From: Gari tellinella | Taxonomy: Eukaryota; Mollusca; Bivalvia; Cardiida; Psammobiidae | NCBI GenBank assembly: GCA_922989275.2 | Contig: OV277856.1 | Span: 87,377,038 to 87,441,037, forward strand | Length of the DNA: 64,000 nucleotides | Direction of reading: 5' to 3' | Shown: piece after piece, positions 45,883 through 57,517 of the stretch | Position numbering within the stretch: position 1 is the first letter of the stretch | How the letters are laid out: every line of letters starts with the position of its first letter | Position numbers and translations under genes: made by a program | The notes under the pieces: model-generated | What the model saw: the letters and a program-made list of their open reading frames with translations, nothing else | Database searches by the model: none | Told to the model about the DNA's origin: nothing

Positions 45883-47591
45883 AAAATCTCACGAAAGATT
45901 TGAAAGCGTTAAGATGCTTTACCACAGCATACAGAACACCAGTTATTTAGGAACATACTATTTGCCGATCGACTGAACGATGAAATTATATATGAAGACT
46001 AAAAAGGTTTGACTTCTTGATCTACTTAGATAACAGAAATGTCATAATAAAAAGGTTGAATTAGATCAGACGTGGCATTGCTATAAGTTTGATCACCATC
46101 AACATGAATTTTAAGTCACAACGATGTTTGGTAAAACCCCTGAGATATGGCAGGCGATTATATTAAAGCAGTCGATATCAGTGAGTATAAAAAGCTTGTA
46201 ATAAACACCGATAGTGCCAAGGAAGCCATAACCAACATGTGTACTTTTTATATCAAGTTTTGTCTAGGTGGTAATCAACTTGAATCTTTTAACAGACAAA
46301 ACCCTCAATTTTACCTTTACTCGTACATATTTTATTTAAGACAGATACCTTTATAGTTTATGTCGTTTAGCTATCATGCTCTTGCAAATGGACCTATTAA
46401 GTCCTATTTAGACAGTTAACTGCCATAATTATGTTGAAAGTAGTGCAGCTAGTATATCTTGTATCGTCTGTATTATATCAATGAATACAATACATTATTT
46501 GTTACAAATGATCAAATAAAAAATGTTTCAAGGATTGTATAACATTTTTCTAATATCAAAGACTTTCATGTACATTTATGTGTATGTTGTTATATCATAA
46601 ATGAGTATACATAAGAGTAAAGATACACATTACAGCGCTACTTAATCTTATATCATATATGGCATGACAACGCCTGTATCCACCAGAAGAAAGTAGAGCA
46701 CCTTTTTTGAATGTTATCGTACTAGTCTATAATCCAGTATATGTAATGAATGCACGTAGTCATATAAAACATGCTTAATAAGACCGTTTTATTTTGGTAC
46801 ACTCCAACGAATAATGTCTCCTTGGAATGAAAATGGTCATACATGAGAAAATAAAAAAGACCGTTCTGCACTACACGCATGCATTCAAAATGGATGCCTT
46901 TAGATACTTAAATAGGTATGAAATAAGGAAATTATCAATGCAGTGAATTTCTATTTTGCTCGCCATCCCTTGATTAGAACTTTGGGTTTAAAGCTCGCAA
47001 AGTTTCTCCTAGAACTTTGCCCGAGACATATAATATCACAAGATCTTATTATATGTTTCTTGTTCAAACGTCTAAGAAGCCCAAATGTATCATCCACTAA
47101 AAACTGGTTGAAGAAACATACATATGTATATCAATACATTTACTTGCAAAAAAATTAGTAAGAAAGTAGAATCAGCCTGTCTCAGGACAGGGGTAAATAC
47201 ATCAAGTTTAAAGGGTACAGTATCACAGTTTAAAATAAATAAGAGCGAGCCATTCATAGAAAGCGTGAAGACATGTGCCATGTTTGCTTCTTCGTGAAAT
47301 TCAAAAGGCCTTCCATATAATTTGTATTGTAACAATTATAATTGTTTACTTGATTTCCAACCCATACTGATGTACAGTCTGTAAAAATCGTCTATTTTGC
47401 TGTTCCGTAATTATACTAGATCACACCTTTACAGAGAAGTTTGGCAACACTAACGTTTATTGAAACAAATACCATTAAACTGAATCTATCGAACTTGATT
47501 TTAGGCAAACAGTTTTGAGACAGGCTTTAGTGCAACAATGCAAACATGTGTAGGCATCTATTTTCCACATCTGACTATAAGGTATTACATT
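45883..47591. other. No gene seen, 1.7 kb
   Basis: A short half hairpin near 46060 (TTAGATCAGACGTGGC). The 69-codon frame at 46147-46356 begins ATGGCAGGCG and is not recognisable; the frames at 46943-47335 overlap on opposite strands. Confidence 0.4.
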
Positions 47592-48470
47592 ATAACCCCT
47601 TCACTGCTATAATCTCATCCGCTTTAAACGATTGTCGTCTTTTTTTTTCCCAAATTTCAAGTTCACGTTTTTTTAATTCAGAAGTATTGAATGAGTGTTG
47701 AACAGTTTGGATACTGATCAGACACCGTGTTTGCAAATAACTATTTTACTCAAGATAAAGCAATAAAGGTAATACTACGAAATTACTGTAATAGTTGTTA
47801 ACGTTGCTTTATTGATAGCTTCCTATCAAATTAACGTAGAGAAAATCAAACTATAGGAGATAATGTTTCCCTATTGAAATGTCATTTCCCAACAAACATA
47901 TTAATGATAAAACAATAATATTGATTGCAGACATGTTAGAGTTAGATAAGACGCCGAGTAACTGTACGTTTAGTGGCCAATTATTCAGTGTTTATGAGAA
48001 TATATCATTGATGCATTACGCTACTTTACGTTCAGTTCCGGATAAGCGGAACCTTATAATGGACTCCCACTACAATATTGGCTGATTCGCTGTCAATCCT
48101 TTGAGAAAAGTTATTAATTTATGAGTACAGCTATTGAATAACTCAAGTGTACTTAAAAATAATGACTTCAATTGTTGCTGAGAATGTTGATGATTAATTA
48201 ATATAAATGCAGTACTAAAACTGTGTATGTTTATCTTTTGACGGACAGTGTGTATTCACTGTTACCTTTGCATTAACTTCTTTACAACACTACCCTATAT
48301 CAACGGTTATTTGCAGTTTGATTCTGATAATGATCCAAACTATTTGACACTCCTTTTGATATTTCCTAATCCAATTTTCCTAAAGTTATATTTGAGAAAT
48401 TAAGCAGACGTCATTTTAATAGAGCAGATTACGTCATTGCAGATGCCATTGTTGCAGTGAAGTGTTAAGA
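47592..48470. mobile_element. Three family A remnants in a row
   Basis: 47592-47770 (TAACCCCTTCACTGCTATAA, CAGTTTGGATACTGATCAG), 47930-48115 (GTTAGATAAGACGCCGAG) and 48273-48470 (TTAACTTCTTTACAAC ... GCAGTGAAGTGTTAA). All lack full hairpins. Confidence 0.55.
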
Positions 48471-48847
48471 AGATAATGGTTAATACTGCTATCTACACCG
48501 AGATAGATACATTTCATCAATGGTATGAATGATATTTTTTAGGAGCAAGCATAGTGAAGCCAATACGAAGTTAAATGCTTTAATTTGTGTTTATGTATGC
48601 ATCTTATTTTAACACTGACAAAAGGGTTTCCTTCGCGTAGAGGTATATTAAGTTGTTTCAAAGATGTGTACAATATTTGATACAAACATCGAGTATACAC
48701 CATTACTAAACTTATACATGCACACATTTGTCTAAAAGGCTCGGGATAAAAATGGTAACAACTTGCTCCAATTTCATTCAAATCCAACCCGGTTACCCAC
48801 ATATTGATGAATCCGACGATAATGGTTAAGCCTGTGATATGGCCACT
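48471..48847. other. No gene seen
   Basis: Covered by a 106-codon minus frame (48539-48859) that extends into the next MITE end; no recognisable motifs, so I do not call it a gene. Confidence 0.4.
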
Positions 48848-49140
48848 TAACCCCTGCACTGCCTTCCTCCGACGAGTAACACATCATCTGATAAGCATAC
48901 ACTGTTTGATTCTCGTTACCATGTTCCCTAAATTAATTGACCTGATATTTAATAATGAGATTAAAAGCAGACGTTAATGTATCAACATATCACTGCCGTG
49001 ACGTCGTCAATTTAAACGATTGGCATCTGCCTTTATCTCTCAATCTTGAAATGAGTGTTAAACAGTTTTACTCATGATCAGATGCCACCTTACTGTTTGC
49101 AATAAATATTGCACTCGGGATAAGGCGGTGAAGAGGTTAA
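48848..49140 (+). mobile_element. Family A remnants, head to tail
   Basis: TTAACCCCTGCACTGCCTTC at 48848 and a better-preserved copy 48984-49140 (ATCACTGCCGTGACGTCGTC, TGGCATCTGCCTTTATC, CAGTTTTACTCATGATCAG, AAGGCGGTGAAGAGGTTAA). The latter shares CAATTTAAACGATTG-type arms with 29856 and 34867, a subfamily. Confidence 0.6.
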
Positions 49141-49210
49141 AGCAGGAGTCCTTATGGAAATGATGGTGTTTACCGATACGGATTGTGCATAGGTCATACG
49201 CATGTGCTCT

Positions 49211-49463
49211 TTAACCCTTTACCTGATAGCATTGTTACTAGTATTGAATATATGTGACTACTTAAAGCAGGTTGAAAGTAAAGCAGAATGCGCCCTAAGG
49301 CGCATTCTGCTTTACTTTCAGCCTGCTTTAAGCTATTAACTGCTAGAATAAGGAAAGTATTAAATATGACACATATTCATTACGGTATAATTTGGAACTA
49401 TTTTCTTCAACGGATGAATAAAATGAATGTACTAAAAGTCGCTTCTATAAGGGAAAGGGTTAA
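49211..49463 (+). mobile_element. Family B MITE
   Basis: TTAACCCTTTACCTG ... GGGAAAGGGTTAA. The hairpin at 49262-49332 is nearly perfect: CTTAAAGCAGGTTGAAAGTA and its complement around CCTAAGG. Confidence 0.86.
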
Positions 49464-49599
49464 GGCTTAATTGCGTTCGTTGAACTCTTTTCTGCCATAA
49501 ATCCGTTCGCTTAGAAAATATATTCTGATTTTATTTTCTCAAACTTATAATCAGGCATGGTGAATAAAGAAATGGCAACAACATATGAAAGCATCATTT

Positions 49600-49660
49600 G
49601 CTTGAAAACAGTTTGGATCCTGATCAGACGCCGGGTGACTCTGGATCCAATATTTTGGTA
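49600..49660 (+). mobile_element. Family A hairpin remnant
   Basis: AACAGTTTGGATCCTGATCA, GACGCCGGGTGACTCTGGAT then CCAATATTTTGG: a palindrome that has lost about half of one arm. Confidence 0.6.
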
Positions 49661-49929
49661 AAAACTAGTATATTCGATTTGAAATGCATAACCTATGAAC
49701 AGTTTAAAAGAGGTCTTAGTGCAATGACGTTGCTCATACATACCCGCTAATCTATACTTTTAGGAAAACAATGATGAAATGTTTCTGAACAGAACGGTTA
49801 ATTATCTACTTCATTTACAGGCAGACCTTTACCTTCAAAAGCAAAGGGTATACTTACCCACTCGTTATTTGTTTTGTTTTTATAAAATGCGATGTCATCT
49901 CATAGATTACAAGGCTAAGAACAAACATT

Positions 49930-50134
49930 AACCATTTAACAGTTAATCGGTTTAATCAGTTTAACAGATTGGGTATTTAAGACAAGTGACTGCCAAACAA
50001 GCAAGTGACAGTAAAACAGAAAGCTGCTTTAGGAGCTTTCTGTTTTACTTCCACATTGCTTAAAGCTTTCACCTGTCTTGTAAACAACCAATTAATCTTC
50101 GGTTTATTGGTTGTAATAGAGAGGTTTTACTGTA
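49930..50134 (+). mobile_element. Family C MITE, left end decayed
   Basis: The hairpin near 50005-50075 has AACAGAAAGCTGCTTTAGGA and its complement; right end GGTTGTAATAGAGAGG then TTTTACTGTA. The left end is not clear. Confidence 0.72.
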
Positions 50135-51094
50135 TTGTTTTATGCATCTACTAGAAATAAGGCATTTTTTAAAGTCTTTTCAAATTACATGTGGTATCTT
50201 GAAGCAGAATAGAAAAATGAAAACCGAAATATGCTATACAAGCTTTATTCTTTATTATTTTTGTCATGAAGAAGGCAAGCAATGTCATTAGAAAAGACTA
50301 TGATAAATGACCGAGGTTACCCGATGGCTCACCTTGGTGTTACAAGGATAGCCACGCTTATAATAATAAGGTCAAACAAAGTCGCAGGTGAATTTGAGTG
50401 GACATGATTTGCACTGGATTTAGTTTTGGTTTTTATATTCATTGAAAGTATTTTAATTTGACGCTGAGTAGTCCAGTCTTTTTTACATTTGAAAGGAATA
50501 TTGCTAATGACACATTTGGAGCAGACAGCAATCATCATAAACGTACATGGACTGAAGCTAATTAACACCAGGGTCCACGGTCTAACAACCTATCACGTTA
50601 CAGTGTACTAGTAAGAAGTATGATTGTCATTTACAAACAGTGTAGACCCTGTTCAGAGGGATATCTAATATAATTATATTGTAATTTGAACAACTCTAAA
50701 TACTAGATATTGGACTAGACTGAATTCGAAACCGGAACTGTCCATTTTGGAGTTTCAGGGGTGACTTAGTTTAGTGTTTGATAAGGATCAGAACTAGGCA
50801 AATGCCAGTTTAACCTCAATTGTTTAGTGTACATTTACCGATAGAATCGATTGCAATGGTAATGTAAACAGTTTGGATCTAGATCACACGGAAAGTAAAC
50901 TGGCACATGAACCGTATCTATTAAATTGGACGCTCGAATCCGTGTAGGTAATCGAATATTCCGTACATGTGAACTTGAAAATACTGTTAACCAGATCTAA
51001 GGCAAATGGTACAATGGCTTTGTAAGGCATCAGTGAGGGGCATAAGAATATGAGTACCAGAATTATTCACATTACCATCGGCGGTATGTATCTC
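50135..51094. other. No gene; weak family A pieces
   Basis: AAACAGTGTAGACCCTGTTC near 50636 and AAACAGTTTGGATCTAGATC near 50867 are half hairpins. No genes recognised. Confidence 0.4.
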
Positions 51095-51284
51095 TTAACC
51101 CTAACGGCGCCCAAATTTACCTCATTTTACCTTTTCACCGCTGTATTGTCGTCTGCTTCAATGGTTCTGTTTGCAATGTCGTTTAGAAATAAGATTCAAT
51201 GTAGTATGACTTAAGAAATATGAATATAAGTGTCAAACAGTGTGCAAACTCGAATCAATGCGACTTCGGGGGCGAAAGGGTTAA
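51095..51284 (+). mobile_element. Family A MITE without hairpin core
   Basis: TTAACCCTAACGGCGCCC, TTGTCGTCTGCTTCAATG ... GTGTCAAACAGTGTGCAAAC then GGGGGCGAAAGGGTTAA. The palindrome has been reduced to a few bases, leaving only its outer AAACAG...TGCAAA parts. Confidence 0.7.
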
Positions 51285-51542
51285 CCAGGGCTGCCATTCC
51301 TCCGGATTTTTCCTAAATCTCCGGATTTTTTTTCACTACATGGTTTCTTAAAGCAGGCTGAAAGTAAAGCAGAATGCGCCCTGAGGCGCATTCTGCTTTA
51401 CTTACAGCCTGCTTTAAGTAGTCGCATGTCAAAAAAAAAAAGAAAAAGGCTGTAGGGTAAAGGTACGATTCGTAAAATCGCTCTTGAAAAATGCAAATTT
51501 GGAAATCTTAGGATTTTTCATGTCAACTTATGGCATCCCTGG
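51285..51542 (+). mobile_element. Family G MITE, copy 2, with TTAA duplication
   Basis: CCAGGGCTGCCATTCCTCCG ... CTTATGGCATCCCTGG, flanked exactly by TTAA at 51281-51284 and 51543-51546. The centre at 51348-51418 is the family B hairpin (AAAGCAGGCTGAAAGTAAAG, then GCGCCCTGAGGCGC). It closely matches 35251-35506. TTAA duplication is typical of piggyBac-type elements, a superfamily assignment that is inference. Confidence 0.85.
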
Positions 51543-52816
51543 TTAACCCTCTCATTGCCGCCAATGCCATAGTGTCACAACTCTACAAATCAGCATCTGC
51601 AATGGTTACTTTATTCTTTCGAATATTAAATTGAGGACAATCAAACCGTATTATTTCCTTGGATGGGTGAGTTTAGTTTTACACACTTCGACACAGAAAA
51701 GGTCAATAGCACCGATGAATGATGAGGGATGATGAGATGAGATGATGATTTCAGGAAGATGATGTTGGCTAATTTCATTCGCTGCGAAGCAGCGCATGAC
51801 ATCAAAATCCCCCGATCTGCCTTCTTTTTAAGTGTTGGCAGAGGGGATAACTCCTGTAAAATAAATAAAATCATCCCTGTGACATAACGTAACTAAGCCA
51901 CATATTAACTTTTAAATATGATTATGTTCAACTAAGCAGAATTCAAAAATTGACACTCAAGTGTAGAAGTGCTGTCCAAATTGAGATAAGCAAGTTCAAC
52001 ATATCGAAATTCACCTTTTTTAAAAATAACATATTGAGGGAAGAGTGTCTGAGTAAAACAGAACTTCATATATGAGGTGCAGCAAATGGCATATTCAGTT
52101 GGGGAATATGCTTTTGGAACCAAACATATACACACATCTATAATATTTAGAATACAACATATATCGTTGACTTGAAAAACTAAAATGTTAGAAACAGTCT
52201 TGATCCAGGTCAGATTCCGAGTGACTAGATGTCTTATGTGCTGTCAAATTGTTTGCTATGTACGCAAGTTCTTGAAGTCCAAACATTTTTGTTGTGAAAA
52301 AAGAACGTAGTCACCCTATAACTGCTTTGTCAACATAGATCTAAGAAATACTTCGAGGATTTTCCATTTTCAATACTGTCGTTGTGCACGTATGAACCAG
52401 CCACTTTGCTTTTGATGTTTCTAATTAGTTGCATTTAAGAGACATGATAAGATTTCAAGTTTAGTTTTAGGAGAAAACACATGTAAACACAAGTTTTGTA
52501 GCATTTTAAAGTTGTTAATACAGGTATATTTGTATTAAAGCTACATTAACAATAATGCTTATGGTTGTGTAAAAAGACATGAGGCAAATTAATGTATAAT
52601 TTTTATCTCATTCAAACCTGAAACTAAACTTTCCTGTCTCTAATAAAGTAAAACACAATTTTGACTACATACATTAATAATTGCTTTCACAGTTTATTAC
52701 CATAAACAAACACTGGCGCTCTAATCTGAATATGCGCTGTTTACTTGAGACAAGTGTACTCTATACAGATACACAATTTGTCAATGACGAGTATGGTCGT
52801 AAGCTCGTCATTCTGG
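51543..52816. other. No gene; short repeats and remnants
   Basis: Right after family G the sequence CCCTCTCATTGCCGCC resembles another family A left end. A GATGA-rich stretch lies at 51714-51755, and a half hairpin at 52195-52260 (CAGTCTTGATCCAGGTCAG). Nothing coding. Confidence 0.45.
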
Positions 52817-53039
52817 TTAACCCATTTGTGCCCACGATCTCATATATTGAACATAGGCAAACAGTGTAGACTCTGATCAGACGCCGCATCATGCGGCGTC
52901 TGATCAGAGTCTACACTGTTTGCTGATCGGAATTTCAATATAAAACAAAATGAAAATGAAAAAAGGCATTCCTTTGATAAAAAAATTGACTAATCCAATA
53001 TATAAACATGGAAGAATCCCCTGGCTATAATAGGTTAAA
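52817..53039 (+). mobile_element. Family A MITE with perfect hairpin
   Basis: TTAACCCATTTGTGCCCACG ... CTGGCTATAATAGGTTAA. The palindrome at 52858-52922 pairs without mismatches: GCAAACAGTGTAGACTCTGA, TCAGACGCCGCAT, then the complement. It is the best hairpin in the window. The version (GTGTAGACTCTGATC) matches that at 30678 apart from CAGACG for CCTACG. Confidence 0.88.
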
Positions 53040-53194
53040 TGTGTGTAAGATACTCATGTTTCATCATTTCATTACCCTTTTACACGTGTTTGAGGTTCGT
53101 TTTCCGGTACGAGCTATGCAAATTGAAATCATAATAGAGTGTACTTAGTACTATCATTCAAAAGATGACAAGGCCGAAACATAATACCATTCGC

Positions 53195-53419
53195 AAAAAG
53201 TTTTAAGATCCTGATCAGACGCCGCTGGTCAGAATCCAAAATGTTCATATTAACGAGCTTAAGTACTTAAGTACAAACGCGTAAATTGAATCTTTAAATA
53301 AACAAAAGAGGTGACATCGTAAACAGACAATAATATGATGAGTGTGTTAGATTGGTTATGACCTTATTATGGCTTACTATGTAGAAGGGTTAATTATTAT
53401 TATTATTATTATTATTATT
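53195..53419. repeat. Family A remnant and (ATT)n microsatellite
   Basis: Half-collapsed hairpin at 53195-53250 (AAGATCCTGATCAGACGCCG, CTGGTCAGAATCC). An ATT microsatellite of about nine units lies at 53391-53419. Confidence 0.7.
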
Positions 53420-54041
53420 TTTATACTTGAATTATATAGCGCTCTTTTCACACAGGAGGTGTGCGTTCAAAAGCGCTTCACACGAAATTATATAAATGTA
53501 CCTACAAAGCAAGAAAGAAAAATAACTTCATTCACAATAAAAATGATACAATATTGAGATGCATGGAAACATGGACATTCTTTCAATATTATTACCAAGA
53601 TTATAAAAGTTGTTACAGTAAGTTTGTAAAATTATTTTCAAAATGAGTCAAATAATTAAAAGATCAATGGCATGATTAAAAACAGAGTGGTTTTTTGTTT
53701 CTTTGTTTGTTTGTTTCAGTGTAGAGCCGGAGAGCAGTTCACAAGTCGTAAAACGAATGTTTAAATCATTACTCTCCGTGTTGTTTGGTTGGGTATTGTA
53801 CAATCCATGGCCGTGGTACACCCTTAGTTTATAAACATAACGCTGCCCAAGAATTACACCATAGACCCCTAGCCAAATGGTTTCAAAGCGATTGGGCAAT
53901 CCCTACCAGCAAGATCTACTAGACAGGCACAAGGTCAATGGAACAACTCCAGAACTGCCATTTAGACCCACATAATCCACAGTAAGAACACAGCCCAGAG
54001 GTAGCAGTCATTGATTACCTACTTTCTTCTAATAACAGATA
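53420..54041. other. No gene seen
   Basis: AT-rich; the 83-codon minus frame at 53648-53899 contains only low-complexity ends and no recognisable motif. Confidence 0.4.
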
Positions 54042-54488
54042 TTAAAGAAGTGTTTTCAAACGTTTTTTGAAGGCTGCAATTGAGCTAGCATCTCTGATGT
54101 CTGATGGTAGAGTGTTCCAGAGGTTTTGGGCTGCATGCATGAAACTTCTATCTCCAAACTTCACATAAATGACTTCTTGACACAACCAGTGATACTGATT
54201 TACTCGCAGACCGCAACTCTCTTCGAGGTCTATACATGTCCAGCATACTAACAATGTACCTTGGAGAATCATTGCACATGGCTTTGTATGTGAGTGTCCG
54301 AATTTTGAATTCAACTCTATGTTGAACAGGAAGCCAGTGAAGCTCCTTCAAGACTGGAGTGATGTAATTGTACCGAGGGGTCCTGGTAATGATGCGGGCT
54401 GCTGTATTTTGCACACGCTGTAGTTTTCGTAGTGAGGTTTTGGGAATCCCATATAGCAGTGAGTTGCAGTAGTCAATTTTGAATGTGG
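54042..54488 (-). pseudogene. CR1/L2-like LINE, C-terminal fragment
   Basis: Minus-strand coding: IDYCNSLLYGIPKTSLRKLQ, RVQNTAARIITRTPRYNYIT, ELHWLPVQHRVEFKI and LTYKAMCNDSPRYI in one frame (to about 54270), then after a frameshift YVKFGDRSFMHAAQNLWNTL, PSDIRDASSIAAFKKRLKTLL and stop TAA at 54042-54044. This is the region after the RT domain in CR1/L2-like proteins. The upstream side ends exactly at a family A MITE (54489), so the rest is lost or was never inserted. Confidence 0.85.
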
Positions 54489-54702
54489 TTAACCCTTTCG
54501 GCGCCAAATTATTTTTGTTTTTTAACCCTACTCCGATATTTTGTCGTCTGCTTTAATATTGTTGTCTGCAAGATCAGTTCAAAGTTCGATTTAAGAGAGT
54601 ATGATATAAGACATATCGAAATGAGTGTCAAACAGTTTTGACCTGATCAGACGCCGCGTTTGCAAATTCGACTTTAGGCGACTCCGGCGATGAAAGGGTT
54701 AA
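54489..54702 (+). mobile_element. Family A MITE abutting a LINE fragment
   Basis: TTAACCCTTTCGGCGCC ... GACTCCGGCGATGAAAGGGTTAA. Arms have TTGTCGTCTGCTTTAATATT and a half hairpin TTTTGACCTGATCAGACGCC. It joins the LINE coding sequence without a gap. Confidence 0.75.
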
Positions 54703-57241
54703 TATAGTAAAAGTATACATATAATCTCCTGAATCTGAAAACGTCCCTCCAGATCTGCTTTCGATGACATATTTTGCAACAAGCCAGTAGGAACAAAACT
54801 TATATGGTGAGAAGTTGGAGGTCTATATTAGAGCCTGTCTAATTGGAACAAAACTCCAGTTTTTTAATGAAATTGTGATACATTCCTTAATAGCGCATTT
54901 CTCCTGATACGTTTGCATGTTCAATTATACATGCATGTTATATTCAGAAAAGGAATAAATATAACAATTGAGATAATACATGTACGTCGTTTGCAGTATA
55001 CCGGTATTACAGATTTGACGCCGAATACCTCGATGTAGTTTCAGATTCTTAGATAATTAACACACATATCCGGCATGTCTGCACATAAGTCTTTCATGGT
55101 CATATTTATCCTTCCATCGCCATATTTTTGTCTGCTTCAATATGGGTGTCTGCAATATAGTTTAAAAAGGGTTAAAATAATATCAGATATCTTTGAAAGA
55201 CTGAATTGAATCAAACTTATATTTAGATCGATGTGGATCAAATTTAATAATGTATTTAATGAAGTTAAAACCTTTTATCGCCAGGTGTAGTGTCTGCTTT
55301 GACCCTGTTACTCCTATATAATGTGTATCTGTATTCTCGCGGTACTTAATTCTTAATAAACGATGTAATTAAACAAAAATAAAACATTATATTCGGCGCC
55401 CTTCCTAAAGAAGTATTTAGTTATTAATGTGAGAACTACTGTGCTATAAAGCATGATCTGCATGCTTAAAAATATGAAAAAAAATGTTTGTTTTTTTGTG
55501 CCAGTCGGCACTTTATATACATGACGTCACATCACAATTCTGTCGGTATATTGGTCAAGCTCTGTAGACGCAACAGTTAATCGTCATAGTTAACTAAATG
55601 TATGTTTAAATTAATGTTAAAAGTAATTAAACAAATCGGAAAGACGATTTAACAACAAGTTTACATTTCCAAATTGACCGTATAATTCAAATAGCGAAAC
55701 CTATTATATTCTGGGCAGTGAATACGATGTACCTTATGTCCAGTCTCGTACATCAACTGTGATTGACATGAAACTATCCGGAAAGGCATTGCGCGATTAC
55801 CGCGAAAATAGTGATGACGCGAGAAAAGTGATGCCGAGTATATATAATCTACTTTGAAAAGTGTGTCTTAACTATTATTCCCATGTGATATTAAACGCTA
55901 TTAGCCGTATAACTCTCATTTCGAGTGTCTAACAGCTTGAACTGTGATCGGACGCCTCGTTACGTGGTGCATAATCAGGATGCAATCGGTAAAAATGTAA
56001 ATCACTTTTCTAAACTAGGTTTTAAGAGTACGTTTAGGCAAATTGTAATGGAGCGTGCATACTTTGGTCCGAAACAATTAATACCCCATGACCAATGTGT
56101 ATATTTTTTCTGTTGCAATTAACATCGTATTTATATTCTTTTGCTCCTAACTTCCTTTTTATGTGTGAACTAATTTTAAAAAAATGATTATATCATAGAT
56201 ATAATCTGCATATTCAATAGGACTTTTCTTCATTCCCTCACCTGCCAGAAACACCGATAACACAGTTCCTTTGAATAGTTATAACAGCGGTAATTTACGG
56301 CGATTCTTATCTGAAAATGAGGTAATACACGGCCCATTGCATAAACAACTTTATATCAAGACAATCAATGTTGCAGATGTACTGCCAAGCCTTTGACCCT
56401 CCAAGACAGAGGTTCTGGGTGACAACTAAGTGAGGCTGGCAAAGTAGTCTTTCAAGTCAATTTAATCAAATTGGAGCTTCAAATAGGGATGTGTTTTATT
56501 TCCGTAATCATGATTACGATTTACCTTATAATCTTAATTATTTTTGAGGGATTAAAAACATGTGATTAGACATGTTATCTTATATAGCCATTTTGAGAGT
56601 ATTGAACACCAATTAGACTCTCCTATATAATTCTCATCAAATATGTCATCTTCAAGTTCAAACTTTGTCAACCTTTACAGCAGTGCGACTTGACATTTTC
56701 CCAAAAAGATACATTCATGCAGAATAAAAAAAGAAAGAATAAACTGGAGGTCATGTGTTATATTAGAAATATATTATGACTTCAATGACATAACTGGTAT
56801 TCTGCTACCATTTGACAGAGACACCGGCTTAAACAGGACATGTAACTTCAGCCCACATAATTGCTACACTAACTCCCTTCTAGGATAACACGAATGCATT
56901 GTATCTATTCTCTGGCACTCATGTATTACATCCAAAGCACAAAAACAGTAAATGTCTAGTGACAAAAAGCCGTTTTGTGGCACAAGATTTTAGCACGATA
57001 TCTCGGGTTTGTTGTTTGTACCATTGATTACAATTTAATTGAGCGTTGAACTTGATTTCAGTGATTACAGATCATGTTTCTGATTCGATTTATAAAACTA
57101 TGAAAAAAATAAACATGGTCGTGAATGCTGATTATGATAAAGAATAATAAAACAACCACAGGAGAACAATTATACAACAAGATTTTTCAACCTATTTAGG
57201 CCTTGATATTGCAATGATCTCTCTCTAAATGCTTGCTGGAA
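54703..57241. other. No gene seen, 2.5 kb
   Basis: Weak family A pieces near 55110-55160 (CCATCGCCATATTTTTGTCT) and 55925-55985 (GTGATCGGACGCCTCG). A short palindrome GTGCCAGTCGGCAC at 55499. Otherwise unassigned. Confidence 0.4.
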
Positions 57242-57251
57242 GGTTTCATTG
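57242..57251. repeat. 10-bp target duplication, left
   Basis: GGTTTCATTG here and at 58044-58053 flank the smaller Mutator-like element. Confidence 0.8.
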
Positions 57252-57517
57252 TAGTCTGGTTGCTTCCCCTGACACTACGTGATTGGGTCAGGCACAAACG
57301 AATAATGGCGGCGCCCATGGAGAAGACCAGGTGAGTTAAAACATGAAGGAACAACTTTAAGTTTTGATGACAGGCGCTTAATATCCTAACATATGATTCA
57401 TACCATTTAGATAGGATTAAATATGACAATGCTTAGTAGTGACGTTGTGAATTTTTTGTTTTAATGCTTTAAGTCACATATTTTCGCGACCGTGCTTGCA
57501 GACAGTATACGCTTCCT

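Noticed and set aside
46147..46356. 69-codon frame beginning MAGDYIKAVDISEYKKLV
   Set aside because: Looks protein-like at first but ends in low-complexity aromatic sequence and has no recognisable family; length is within chance for 64 kb.
48539..48859. 106-codon minus-strand frame
   Set aside because: Its first codons lie in a family A MITE end; the rest has no motif.
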